NCBI GenBank assembly: GCA_007644065.1
Contig: VJWN01000004.1
Span: 868,001-932,000, forward strand
Origin: Margaritispora aquatica
Taxonomy: Eukaryota > Ascomycota > Leotiomycetes > Helotiales > Discinellaceae
DNA length: 64,000 nucleotides
Direction: 5' to 3'
Below, piece after piece: positions 38,655-50,497 of the stretch. Position numbers and translations under genes: made by a program. The notes below the pieces were generated by a model that saw nothing but the letters and a program-made list of their open reading frames with translations, searched no databases and was not told the origin of the DNA. How positions within the stretch are numbered: position 1 is the stretch's first letter; each line of letters begins with the position of its first letter.

Positions 38655-40485
38655 ATTGTCAAGTGTGGATGGTTATTGTTGTTATTGTTGTTGGGTTAAA
38701 TTATTTGGCAAAACTCGGTTAATTTTTTCGCTCTGTTGTTTGCTTGCTTGATTTTGCAGAAAGGGATGGCTAGAAAAATGAGAACATCTCAGGTATATAG
38801 CCACTGCCACTGGCTCTATATCAGATAAGAGATTGTCGACCGTGTCTGAGTTGTACTCGTTAGCCATAAAGAGAGTTTGAAGATTTTATAATATGGGTGT
38901 TTCAACAAACCTTCTTGGAATCGTCTTCAACAGCTGCGTAATAATACTGTTCACTCATCGACGGACTCTTCTTGAATGTCCACCAGTGAAGACCTTCATC
39001 CTTTGACGCCCTTGTAATCACAGCGATATTCCATATTATGAGTATTGTGTTACTTCCTCTTCGCACAGCAGCAGCAAGTCCCCCCAAGTGCATGTCGACG
39101 AAATGAGAGTTCCAGATTCTGTCAAGAAATAGCAACGGAGTTAACAGAAGGATAATATCTCTTCTAACCAGTCACAAAAATACTATGCAATCTTTTAATC
39201 TTCAGATTTGATTTTTATCACACAGCATGGTGGGCAGTTTTTTGCTTCAAAGTCATTGCAGTATCAAATATCCACAATATGAAGCTTTAAGAACCACCTT
39301 TTGCTACTTTTCTGATTGAAGATCCCCGCTATGATCAAAGTGATAACATCGGTGCGCGCTCTTCCACCAAGAGAGGCTCCGGGTTTCTCGTTCCCAGAGG
39401 CATGACTAAAAGAAGTTAAACGGTTTGGATATATTCTCAAACAGTGTACTTTTGCCGCTTGAAGAGCAATGCTACTAGCCGAGTGTTCAGAAAGAGCTTA
39501 TTAAGATGAGAATGACTGCAGCAACTGAAATACAGACTACCTAGCCGGGAAATATGATAAAGCCATAGTCTCCTGTGGTCATTTATGGAAGAAAAAGGCC
39601 AAATCGAAAACACAGAAGAGGTAAGATTACAATCAGACGTGCAGAATCGAGATAGATCATCGCAATGCGTATCACGTAAGTAACAATTGAGGTGAATATG
39701 CTCAACCTCCCAAGAGTCATTTCCTTCTGACCCTCGTGCAGAACTTCCCAACAAGAGATGACAAGCTGATGTGATAAACCAAAACGCACCTTATATGTTA
39801 GGTATAACTTCTGGCTAGGATGATGTAAGATCTTGCGAAGTATGCTCGCACTCGCTTTCTCCCGTCGTGAAAGCCGAACTTCAATTTTTATCTGCTCACG
39901 ATGAACGGTCAGCAGAGCCCCACGATCAATAAATGCGAGATTTGAGAGAGAGCATTGCGGCATTCTTTTCGGGAAGACGTTTGAGGACGGTCAGTGTTAC
40001 ACAAACAGCGGATTCAAGTGGACATAGAGTGCTCTGTATTACACTCTATGCATGTATGTCTCAGCATGAACCCCACTATCAGTACCGAATCCCCAAGCCG
40101 TCCCTGATATTCCCCGCAATCCGCGATTAATCCCAGCTCCCGCATCAATCAGCCGCTGGCAGCTTTCACATTTCATCACCTTTGGAGGGAGTGGAGGCAG
40201 TCTAGAAGTCTGTTCTTGCTGCCAAACCATGTCCAATTGCGATAAGTTCAGCGCTGCTGACACCTGGAGAATTGCCATGAAAGTACCCGAGTACCCTCCT
40301 TGATGTTTCTTCTCTCGTCATCCATTTGTACTTAATATTGGAAGTTTCCTCGAGTTGTTCATTAACAATTCACTTTTAACTTCAATTCCACTACTTCTTG
40401 CAATTTCTCAATTCTCCTCTTGCAAGAACATCAGACAAGTGTAGCTTGAGCTCTTTACTCGTTTTGCCATTGCCCGATCATTACC
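38655..40485. other. Divergent intergenic region, 1.8 kb
   Basis: Between the 699-residue unknown protein (minus) and the phenol monooxygenase (plus). Frames of 61-126 codons at 38682-38867, 38902-39135, 39437-39754 and 39583-39963 (minus) lack protein features. No gene called. Confidence 0.5.
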
Positions 40486-42542
40486 ATGGATCCAAATATA
40501 CAAGCAACAGAACGCATTGGCTCGTCGAGTTCGTCGAATGAGTATGATATCGTTATAGTTGGAGCTGGGCCAGTAGGACTTTTACTTTCAACATGTCTGG
40601 CACGATGGGGCTACAGGATAAAGCACATCGACAATCGAGGCGAACCAACGAAGACAGGCCGCGCAGATGGCATCCAACCTCGATCTCTTGATCTGCTGCG
40701 GAACATGGGTTTGAAGCCTGCGATCATGGCCTACGAACCAGCAAAAGTGTACGAGGTCGCATTTTGGGACCCAACCTCTGCAGGAACGGGTATTGCCAGA
40801 ACGGGGACATGGGCAAGCTGTCCGAGCTTCATTGATGCGAGATATCCCTTCACTACACTGCTGCATCAAGGCCTGATAGAACGAGTTTTCATTGCGGATT
40901 TGGAAAAGAATGGTGTTGCTGTACAGAGACCATGGACGATCAAAGGATTCACCTCTGACGAAAAGTTAAACCCAGAATATCCAGTCGAAGTCAAGCTAGA
41001 GCATGTGGATGGAGAGCAGAAGGAAACGGTACGGGCAAAGTACCTCTTTAGTGGTGAGGGTGCGAGATCATTTGTGAGAGAACAATTGAAGATTGGTATC
41101 ACACACAAGGACCCAATTGCCCACGTTTGGGGAGTGATGGATGGTGTGGTGCAGACAGACTTCCCTGACATCAAGGTAAGTGCTTTAAAATTTCGTGTTG
41201 CATGTTAAAACCTAACGCGAGTTCCATAGATGAAATGCACAATACATTCCGAGCATGGATCTATTATGGTCATCCCCAGAGAAGACGATATGGTTCGATT
41301 GTACATTCAAATTGCTTCTTCGACAGACAAAGACTGGAACCCACGGAAAACGGCAACAGAGGAGGAGGTTCAGAACGCTGCTAAGCGAATTCTTCAACCT
41401 TACACTATCACATGGGACAGAGTTGAGTGGTTCTCAGTGTATCCAATTGGGCAAGGAATTGCGGACAAATATACTCTTGATCACAGAGTGTTTATGGGTG
41501 GTGATGCATGCCATACTCACAGTGTAAGTGCTTTCTCAAATTTGAGATGGAGAGACATCTAACAATTGCACAGCCCAAAGCCGGTCAAGGAATGAACACA
41601 GCCTTTTTGGATGCACAAAACTTGGCCTGGAAGATTCACCATGTCGAATCTGGATTTGCGGACCGGTCACTTCTCCAGTCTTACGAATCAGAACGGAAAT
41701 TGATTGCAGAGAATCTTTTGAATTTTGATGCTAAATACGCTGCCTTATTTTCTCAACGACCACCTGCGGCGAAGGATGTCGCGGAAGCGACAAAACAAGG
41801 AACAGCGAAGAAAGATGCAGAGGAGGAGGAAAATCCATTCATCAAGACATTCAAGGAGTCGTGCGAATTCACAAGTGGATATGGCGTCGCCTACGGGCCT
41901 AATAATCTCAACTGGTCCTCTTCGCATCCAGCACAATCATCCATCCTCAACCCCAAGGGCCACAAACTTCGTCCGGGCCGAATCCTCATTAATGCGAACG
42001 TGACTCGTGTTGTCGATGCCAATGTGGTACATCTCGAACAGGAGATCCCAATGAACGGCTCCTACAGAATCTATGTCTTTGCAGGAAGGCCTTCATCAGC
42101 CCGTCAAGCACTTCAAGACTTTTCTCAGAACTTGAGGAAGAAGGGTTCGTTCTTCTCAAGCTACCTCCGCTCAGATATCGACAAGGTATCATACCATGAA
42201 CGACACAACCCACACAGTCACTTCTTTACTTTCTGTACTATCTTTGCTGGCAAGCGGAGCAGTATCGAGATTTCGAGAGATGTCCCAGATGTGTTGTCTC
42301 GTTACAGAGATCACGTTTATGCTGATGATATTTGGGACAAGCAAGTACCAGATGCTACATCCTCGGCACATGCAAAGATGGGTCTTGACGAGGAGAAGGG
42401 AGGTGTGGTAGTTGTGAGGCCTGATGGATATGTGGGTGTTGTTGCTAGCCTGGTTGAAGGAGCTGGAACCGTGGATGCCTTGAACGAGTATTTTGGAACT
42501 ATTTGTTCGCAGAAGTTAGGAGAGACTCGAGCGCAGCTTTGA
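40486..42542 (+). CDS. FAD-dependent phenol 2-monooxygenase-type aromatic hydroxylase
   Basis: Class-A flavoprotein that hydroxylates phenolic substrates using NADPH and oxygen, in the phenol hydroxylase/TfdB group. Three exons, 40486-41175, 41230-41523 and 41574-42542, give 650 residues, the usual size. The FAD dinucleotide motif is VIVGAGPVG (residues 23-31). [17 protein letters not shown] is typical of the group. The second FAD/ribityl motif is [21 protein letters not shown], split by intron 2 after the HTHS. The C-terminal third is the thioredoxin-like phenol-hydroxylase dimerisation domain, with RPDGYVGVV near the end. No targeting signal, so cytosolic. It stands alone without an obvious catechol dioxygenase neighbour, so the substrate is open. 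Intact. Confidence 0.93.
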
Positions 42543-43246
42543 TTAGCGGTTGGATAGCGAGAGATTGGAAATTTGTAAATATGTCAGGCGCTCATGAGGC
42601 GTGTTGTAACTTTGTTAAATGATATCCAATAACCAGGAATATTTTGTATTGCCAACTATGAGGAAAAATTGTCGAGAACTACAAGTATAGTTGCTTGATG
42701 ATGGTTTAGAAAGTAATGAAATAGATAAACATCGAAATTGCCTTTTTGAAGTGTCTTATTATTGATTGTATAATGGGTATCCTTAAACCTAGACAACACA
42801 GGAATCCGACCTGGTCGACCACTTGAACTGCAAGATAAAAGTTCCTTGTTGTTCTTTGTGGAACGGTATGCCATGCGAAGAGAAAGGGTAGACGGAAACA
42901 GACCTGAGGACTTAGAGTAATTAGAAGTAATGTAAAGTACCTAAGGTAAATACTTCACTTCAGTGATTGGTCAGTATGCAAGCAGAAGAATACCCAATGG
43001 CGCCTTGCGCTAATAGTCTTCAGCCTCGCCGTGTGTTCTTGTGTTGACTGAAAGCGGCCGCAGCCTCAAGACTGTACCACCCTTTCTGCAAGCAACCAAT
43101 TCAATTCAGCTCACAAACTAATCATCTCCAAGAATCAATTCCGGGATAGACACGCGCAATCTCAGGCTTCTTTGGCGGAAACCTGAGATACCACATTCAA
43201 TGTCAACATCCTCAAGGCAACACGGTCTTGCTGCTTGTATCTCACC
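42543..43246. other. Intergenic between phenol monooxygenase and ULP1
   Basis: A 704-bp spacer between two plus-strand genes; 3' flank then ULP1 promoter. No coding evidence. Confidence 0.55.
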
Positions 43247-45014
43247 ATGAGTTGTCGCAAGCGGAGAGCTTCATCACTTCAAGAAGACGAGCCCCCCACA
43301 AGAAGACGTAGAGTTGTAAGTATCCTTCTGCACTCAAGCCTTTCTCGTCGCTTATAGTATCTTAGACCTATCCTCCTGTCATCGCAGCAGAAGCTATGGC
43401 CACGGACGAAGAACCCAAGGCGCTGCAAGAAATAGTAAGAGAGGTCGTTCGAAACGTGATATCGTATTTCGCAACCTGGACTGGGCAGGCCACAGAGAAT
43501 GAAATAGCGCATGGTGATACTAACTTGCCATCCATCTTTACGTACCGCAGACTGATAAATCTCGAGTAGAAATCCCTACCAGTTCCAACGAGGCGACAAT
43601 TATTCCTAAATCGAAACATATAAGGTCTTCATCTATGAGGCGATCGCGGATGCGCCAGTCGATAGATCAGGACAAAAGACTAAGAGCTAGATCTGCCGGT
43701 AGCGCGATACAACATGGAGTTGTTCTTCAAGAAGTCGACTTAGAAGGAATTGATGCGACTCGAGCGCGAGAAATCGTAGATGCGCAATGGGATCCACCAC
43801 CGTTTTCTTTTACAGCGAAGAAGCCAAATTCAACAACCGATCCCGTAATACCAACACAAAAGCCATTGTCGAGCGAAGGGCAAGATGAGGAAGCAGCACT
43901 TGAACAAACACCTAGGAGGCACTTGGACGATTCTACTGATTCTCCTGTAACGCCTGTTTCTTCATGCTCTCTATCAAGGAATGCCTCGATAAACAAGAAA
44001 TTACATCCTCCTCATGACTTTAGTCAGTCCCTGAGAACACCGGAGTCGCAAACTAGCTATAAGCTAGAGGATAAACTAAAATCATTACTTGTCGATGATT
44101 CAGAGAGCGACCTTCCTTCACTAAGGATAGCAAATTCGAAACAAGCCGAGCGAGACAAGATCCGTAAGGAATGCGAGCGAAAGGCGCAAAAGGAGAAGAA
44201 CGAAGCAAGGAAGCTACGAAGATTAAAACGCCAGTTTCCTAGGAGGTCATTCATTGACTCTCTGACACCGGAACAAGGACGAGTGTTTGACAAGATCAAG
44301 AACTGTGACTTCACGACCGATGTAATCATCAAATCGAGAAATGGTACCGACCTGAGACAAAAGGATTTTGATACCCTCATAAAGCCAAGGGCATGGCTCA
44401 ACGACGAAATTATAAACGCTTATTTGGATTGGGTAGCCAGTGGAGCAAATACAGCGGCTGCTGATGAAGCAAAGAAAAACGGCGAACAAATTAGCACTGT
44501 GCCAAAATTCATCAATGCTGGCAGTTATTTTCTCTCGACTCTTGAGAAGAACCCAGACCGAGCCTTTAGAACTATTGGAAGACTCAAAGCCCCTGGTAAT
44601 ACTTTGTTAGAGGTCGACTCCGTGTTTATCCCTATTTGCCAAGGGTTGCACTGGACACTTGGAGTTGTACGTCCCGTCGCAAAAACTATTGAGTATTTTG
44701 ATAGCATGGGAGGCGGAAATAATATGCGGCAACATCTTTCAAAAGTGGTGCGTAAGTGGTTAAAATCCCAGCTAGATGACATGTACCAGGAGGCAGAATG
44801 GACAGTTCCTATATCTAGCTGTGCATATCAAAGCAATGGATACGACTGTGGTGTATTCGTATGCACAAACGCATTATGTGTTGCGTATGGGCTGGATCTG
44901 GCATGCTACACTCAAGACGACATGACAAAGCAGCGCGAGGTTGTGGCTGCGGTTATACTGAATCAAGGTTATCATGGCGATTTGGCATGGAATACGGAAG
45001 GGCTTTTTGACTAG
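43247..45014 (+). CDS. ULP1: SUMO-specific cysteine protease Ulp1 (C48 family)
   Basis: Matures SUMO and removes it from targets, usually at nuclear pores. The C-terminal protease domain is complete: substrate-binding region from KNCDFTTDVII, then the catalytic His in GLHWTLGVV (about 44649), Asp in EYFDSMGGG (44700), the oxyanion Gln in CAYQSNGY, and Cys in YDCGVF (44847). The N-terminus is disordered and basic. Exon 1 is 43247-43315 (MSCRKRRASSLQ...). Intron 1 is 43316-43365. The second intron is uncertain: GTAAGA donor at 43435 with CGCAG acceptor at 43550 gives 533 residues; a donor at 43514 with acceptor at 43566 gives 554 and keeps a helical REVVRNVISYFATW segment. The catalytic part is not in doubt. 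Confidence 0.93.
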
Positions 45015-45642
45015 CAAAGGGATATGGATTGCATTTGGTGGGCGTTTGGAAGAAGCGAAGATACCCATATTTGTTTGTATTTGGTTGCATGAGGTCTTGT
45101 GATTAGCGATAAAGTTTGAGGTCCTTGATGCATATCACACATGTTGTTGGTTTTTTGACTCGGCGTTTAGTTGTGGTGATGGATGCCTTGAAAAAGTACA
45201 TATTCAAGCTCTTCCTAAGACTAAGTAAGGGAATCGTGATCCTCAATGGCATGGCTTCAAGTTCCTAGCTGACTTGTATCATTCTTTGGTACACTTGAAC
45301 AACGTGAAGCCCCCCTCGCACCACCTATAGTCTCATAATATCTCCCACAAGCAAGAAGACACCAAGTACATATGAATTATCACTTCCTCGGATCTTCTCG
45401 ACTTTAGATGAAAGTAGCTTTAACCGGGGCGGCTAAAGCCTGTCAATATCTGTGGGGCGAGGATCTGCACTTTAACGGGGGAGAGCTGGAGTTGTGGAGC
45501 AACCGTTTGACTTGGAAGTGCTAGACCTCGTGGAACATTTGCACCTTCAACTTGCGACTTTGCGTTTACATGCATGATCGTGCGACCAAGTTTATGCTTC
45601 TAGAGACGCGACTGCATGATTGCTAGATTGCGATAATTGGCC
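45015..45642. other. Intergenic between ULP1 and bun107
   Basis: A 628-bp spacer between two plus-strand genes. No gene seen. Confidence 0.6.
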
Positions 45643-48600
45643 ATGGCCAACAAAAAGGCAAGGCAGAGGATCAGTTATGGTTTGTAGTCCCCGCATCTTT
45701 GATGTTGCATTGGCCTCAACTTACCAACATCCTTAGTTCTGCCTCTGGCAAACTCACCTGGTGGTCATCGACTAGGCGTCAATGGACTTGCTGTCGACAG
45801 CGATCATTCAATCCTGTGAGTTCGCAGATCCAAACCGCTCTACCCAAGGGTGGGGATCAACGACGAGGACTAATGTTGGTACAGCTATTCAGGGGGACGA
45901 GATGGTGCTATCTGCGCGTGGAACTTGAACCTCGACTTGAAGTCCGAAGCCCCATCTGAAAATCCATTTGACTCGCCGGAAGATCCTCCGTCAGACTCGA
46001 GCTCGAAGACCCAGACTTCTACGACTTTCCGGGCACAAACACAAGCCCATACCCACTGGGTGAACGACATTGTCCTCGCCCAGAACAACACTGCACTCGT
46101 GTCTGCGTCTTCTGATCTCACGGTTAGAGTATGGCGACCACTGTCAAACGAATCGGAGGCACCGCAGACAATTGGGCAACATGCCGACTACGTGAAGTGT
46201 ATTGCGACACCGAGCCCTCACGCTGATTGGGTGGCCTCGGGAGGCCTAGACAGGAAGATATGTCTTTGGGATCTTAGCGGAGCTGGCAAGAAGCTTGAGA
46301 TTGCTGTAGGAGACGAGGAAACAAGTGAAAAGGGCTCAGTGTATGCTCTTAGTGTTAGCCGAACAATGCTCGCGAGTGGAGGTCCTGAATCTATCGTCCG
46401 GTTATGGGATCCAAGGTCTGGCAAGCGAGTCACCAAGTTCTTGGGACATACAGACAATATCAGAGATATCTTGATCAACGAGACTGGCGATACGGTTATG
46501 ACAGCTAGTTCTGATCAGACTGTCAAGGTGTGGAGTGTTACTGCTGGTCGATGCATGCACACATTGACGATGCACAACGATAGTGTTTGGTCACTTTACT
46601 CTGATGATCCTCAACTTGGGGTTTTCTACAGCAGCGACAGAGCAGGTCTAGTTGTAAAGACTGATGTTCGAGGCACCCTTGGAGAAATGGACGATGGGCT
46701 CTCTCTGGCCGTAGCGCAAGAGCACGAAGGCATCAACAAGGTCATTGCTTGCGGAGATCATATCTGGACAGCGACCTCAAGCTCCTCTATCAACAGATGG
46801 GCAAATGTCGATACTGGTGCAGATATTCAGTTGCCAGAAGCCTACAGACATCATCGTGCCTCAAGTGCCGCATCAAAACCACGGCATATCTCACCACCTA
46901 CAGGCAGTAGTCCTGTGGGCAAGGAAATACCCGCACGATCAGTACTAAGAATATCAAACACTGCAAGTTTTCCCGTGGCAGTTGCAAGAGACTCTGATAC
47001 CACTGCGTCGACGACGGTGGTGAGTGGAGGTCGAAAAGGTTCCGAAGCGATTGTCGACCCAGACATTGGAATCATCGTTCCTATTCATGCATTACCAGAG
47101 GAGTCAATTGAAGGTCAGCATGGTCTTGTGAAGCACAAGCTTCTTAATGATCGCAGGAGGGTTTTGACACTGGATACTGCTGGTGATGTGTTATTATGGG
47201 ATTTGCTTAAGGTATGTTTTTGATCCTGCTTCACGGCATCTTACTAAGCTTAAAAGTGTATGCCTGTTCAATCTTTCGGCAAGAGACATTTAGAGGATGT
47301 AGAGCCTGAAGTCAATACCATGGAGGCTGTTGCGCCTTGGTGCTCAATAGACACACGAACTGGAAGACTAGCTGTTGTTCTAGAAGAGTATAATTGCTTC
47401 GACGCCGAAATGTACGCCGATGAACTTGAAGTGGAAGAGCAGGTAGATTTCCGAGAAGACCAACGGAGTAAGTTATTCTGTTTTTCATGAAAATCTCTTG
47501 CTAATTGAACAAGTCAACCTCGGCAAATGGATTCTTCGTCACATCTTCTCAAATCTGATTGATGAGATGATCAAAAGAGACGAGGTTTACCGAAAGGAAA
47601 TCAACGATAAGATCAAGAAGGGTGGAGAGAGAGCGAATGCTCCTACGTCGATCATGCTTCCACCGACCGGGTTTGACTGGCCAGAAAATGGGATGGGCTC
47701 AACGACACCCCGAGGGAATGGTGCCTCTGTTCCAATGACACCTGGCATGGGCATTGGCGTTGCCACTCCTGCTCCTCTGGCTCATCTCCCTGGTGTGCCT
47801 GAAGATAGCACATCTCTCGATAAGCGATCTTCTCGAACCAGTCGCACTTCCGGAGACAAGAGTGGTGATTATTTTGTGAGTGCACCACTAGAGGGTCCTC
47901 CCAAAGCAGCACCACCAGAAGAGCCTCCAAAATCACCATTAGACGCCGAAAAAGACAAAGACAATGGCAAGGATAGCAAGCCTTTTGGAAAGAAATTCCG
48001 TATGGGAATGTCGTTCAGCAAGAAGCTCGGAAGATCTGCCTCAGCTGCAGCAGAGAAACCAGTCGTCCCCGATGAGAAGGTCGAGGTTGAATCTGAGCCC
48101 TCCGAAAATGGTGGCGAGAAAGAGAAGGAGGTGGAGGATAGCTTTGCTGGTATTGTGCAAAGGATTCGTTATGACTACGAGAAGGTGTTACTGGAGCATC
48201 CAGAACAGCGCCTGGAGACTGGTATTACGCCAAGTTTGCCGAATGAGACACCAGTATTGAAGCCTTCGCCACTAACCACTGTCATCATCCAAGAGGAAAC
48301 TTCTGGAGGCAGTGCAGATCTGTACAGAGGAACAGTTGGCACGGTAGGAGAAGATGCTAGTCTCATTGAGTCGCGTGCACCCATGTGGCTTGGTGATCTG
48401 CTGCTCAGGGTAAGCTCTTATGGAATCTATAGCTGGCACACGCTAACAAAGTCAGAACAAAATTCCCTTGAAGGAACCTGTTAAGGTCTCTTTTATCTTA
48501 CAGCCATGGCAGGATCTGCTTCCTAGTATCGCAGGACCAGACGGAAACTGCAGGTTGAATGCCAATCGGATGTTACGGGTGAAGAAGATACTAGCATATG

Positions 48601-48916
48601 TAGCTGAACGAATTGAGCCTGCTCCGTCTGATCCCGAACCGAATGCTCTCAAGCCAGAGGAATATCTTGAGTTGTATTGTTATGATCAGGTATATTACCT
48701 TCCACTATTTTCTAGTATCAACTGACACACAAACAGAAATTGCCAATCGCAATGAGTCTCGCCACACTTCGTGCTCACGTCTGGAAAGGAGGAGCAGATG
48801 TAGTGCTTTACTATAAAAGTAATGGCCGGAAGGTCATCCAGTCCTGGGTTTCCGAGAAAAAGCCAGAAGTTCCATCTTCTGCGGTATCAGGAGCATCTAC
48901 GCCTGCAACATCATAA
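45643..48916 (+). CDS. bun107: WD40 deubiquitinase activator (Bun107/WDR48/UAF1)
   Basis: Partner that activates Ubp9/USP1-family deubiquitinases. Seven exons close in frame to 987 residues: 45643-45679, 45737-45815, 45885-47211, 47257-47467, 47514-48409, 48456-48689 and 48737-48916. The N-terminal propeller begins [15 protein letters not shown] and includes [43 protein letters not shown] and [14 protein letters not shown]. The C-terminal DUF3337-type SUMO-like region follows, with [36 protein letters not shown] and YLELYCYDQ. Between them lies a charged low-complexity stretch (about 47,640-48,130). No targeting signal. Next to ULP1, another ubiquitin-like pathway gene, though this may be chance. 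Confidence 0.95.
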
Positions 48917-49350
48917 TGGGTTTCATGTGCTGCATCTGTTTTGTCTTCGTACTTGAGAATTATAATTCTGTATATGAGTAGCCACTGGACTATTGTCCAA
49001 TGAGGCCCTGGCTAGGAATGATATAGGGAATGGATATTTGAGCCACTGCTATAAAATTAATGAATGGATGGCTTTTCATGTAAAACTTTGACACATAGTG
49101 GCCTATATATGATAATATGCAATGAGCGAATGGAACACAACAGTCCCTCTACCTTACTGTTGCTAAGCTGGACCTGAGCAAGAATACATGGGCAGAATTC
49201 CTACCTCATAACAACTTTCAGTAAGCATGTGAGACTGAAACCAAGAGAGTTAGATTTGGTATCAGAGTGGCTTATAATACATTTAACTCGACTATAAAGA
49301 GAAGGGGCGGAAACGCGCCGCAATCTATACTCTCTATATATCCTCTATAT
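48917..49350. other. Convergent intergenic region
   Basis: A 434-bp spacer between the ends of bun107 (plus) and the SAM carrier (minus). AT-rich, no gene. Confidence 0.6.
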
Positions 49351-50220
49351 TCATGATTCACGCTCCCCAGACAAGGCGTTATAGGCCCACTGGTAGGATC
49401 CTAAGAAGATCGCACCTCCAGCGCTTATCCACATTATTCTCGGCCCAATGCCTGCGAAGAAAGCCCTAGGTCCACTGTCTTTCAATATCTGCTTCAGCAG
49501 AGGCACCATGGCCGTCTTCTCCTTCGCAAGCATCATCCGTGTTTTCAACACATCCAGTGGCGTCGTTGTTGCGGCAGCTATTGCTCCTGACACACTTCCA
49601 AAAAGGGCACTTTCTGTTGCCGTAATACTGTCTTTTCCTGACTTCCTCCTCCTATACTCCTTCATAGACTCCCAAAGCGGGAACTGTATAACCGTAAACG
49701 GCACCTCCCTCATAATAGTGACAGACCACCCCCTATACAGCTCCATCCACATGCCACCAATGCCCACGCTCCTCTGCAGACTCAGGATCGCCTTAAAAGC
49801 TCCCATCGAACTGCCATACAACCCAGCCTGCGCCCTCTGCTTCACCACCTCCGTCGGTACCCTAACGGCACACGCAGCAATCTCGCCCATGCTCGCAGCA
49901 GCCATGTGCTCTATCGGCGCCGCCCATTCTCCGCTCTCTGTGCCCTCTGTGATCTGCCGTGCTTGCCGCCGCGCGGATAGAAAAGACTTGGAGTATTCGT
50001 ATGTGCAGAAGAAGAGCGCTGCGCCGGGCGCGGACCCGATGATGGCGGACCCGACACCACGGTAGATTCCTGTGAAACCTCCCGAGGCTATGAAGCCTCC
50101 TGAGGACTGAAGACGGGTCTTGAGCGTATCGAGAGGGAAGAGGGAGAGATCGACTGTAGTTCCTGCTAGGGCGCCGGCGAGGAGCGCTGTCGTGAAGGGA
50201 GGTGAAGTTGAGGTCGTCAT
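49351..50220 (-). CDS. PET8: Mitochondrial S-adenosylmethionine carrier (Sam5/Pet8 type)
   Basis: Inner-membrane carrier exchanging cytosolic SAM for matrix S-adenosylhomocysteine. One exon, 289 residues, the normal carrier size. Three repeats with the carrier signature Px[DE]xx[KR] are visible: LSLFPLDTLKTRLQSSGGF, RVPTEVVKQRAQAG and TTPLDVLKTRMM. GIYRGVGSAIIGSAPGAALFF in the first repeat is characteristic of the SAM-carrier subfamily. Six membrane helices expected. The plus strand holds a 205-codon antisense frame (49448-50065), which is a shadow. Diverges from the TilS-like gene. Confidence 0.94.
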   Translation of the reverse strand: MTTSTSPPFTTALLAGALAGTTVDLSLFPLDTLKTRLQSSGGFIASGGFTGIYRGVGSAIIGSAPGAALFFCTYEYSKSFLSARRQARQITEGTESGEWAAPIEHMAAASMGEIAACAVRVPTEVVKQRAQAGLYGSSMGAFKAILSLQRSVGIGGMWMELYRGWSVTIMREVPFTVIQFPLWESMKEYRRRKSGKDSITATESALFGSVSGAIAAATTTPLDVLKTRMMLAKEKTAMVPLLKQILKDSGPRAFFAGIGPRIMWISAGGAIFLGSYQWAYNALSGERES

Positions 50221-50493
50221 GGTGGGATTGAGCTTCGAATAGAGCTTTTAGAAGCTGTAGAGTTGAACAATGATCAATTCTGTTAGATCAGTTTGTAGGC
50301 CTTAGCCTGTGTGGACTTTGAATGTGCATGGCTGTATGCTTGATAGCGGGCGTGAAGCTCCGGTCGAGGAGCTCGTTTACAGATTGTTTTTTTGAAGTTC
50401 GGACCCGTTGTCCTTCATCCACCCGTGACAAGCAACACATTTCATACAAGAGTCTGTCCATTGGAATCCATCATCACATATGATTGAGATGGG
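50221..50493. promoter_or_regulatory. Short divergent promoter between the SAM carrier and the TilS-like gene
   Basis: Only 273 bp separate two start codons on opposite strands, so the two genes must share promoter DNA. No named factor site was recognised. Confidence 0.6.
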
Positions 50494-50497
50494 ATGA
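50480..50497 (+). promoter_or_regulatory. Five-codon uORF whose stop overlaps the TilS-like start codon
   Basis: ATG ATT GAG ATG GGA TGA, with the stop overlapping the main start in the sequence ATGA. If transcribed, ribosomes ending here would finish on the main AUG, a layout that can control translation. Whether the mRNA begins upstream of 50480 is unknown. Confidence 0.4.

Noticed and set aside
42780..42850. Possible tRNA-like stretch
   Set aside because: A GATTCGAACC-like T-arm is not complete and no cloverleaf forms by eye.
49448..50065. 205-codon plus-strand frame
   Set aside because: Lies wholly antisense to the SAM carrier, whose protein is certain; a codon-bias shadow.
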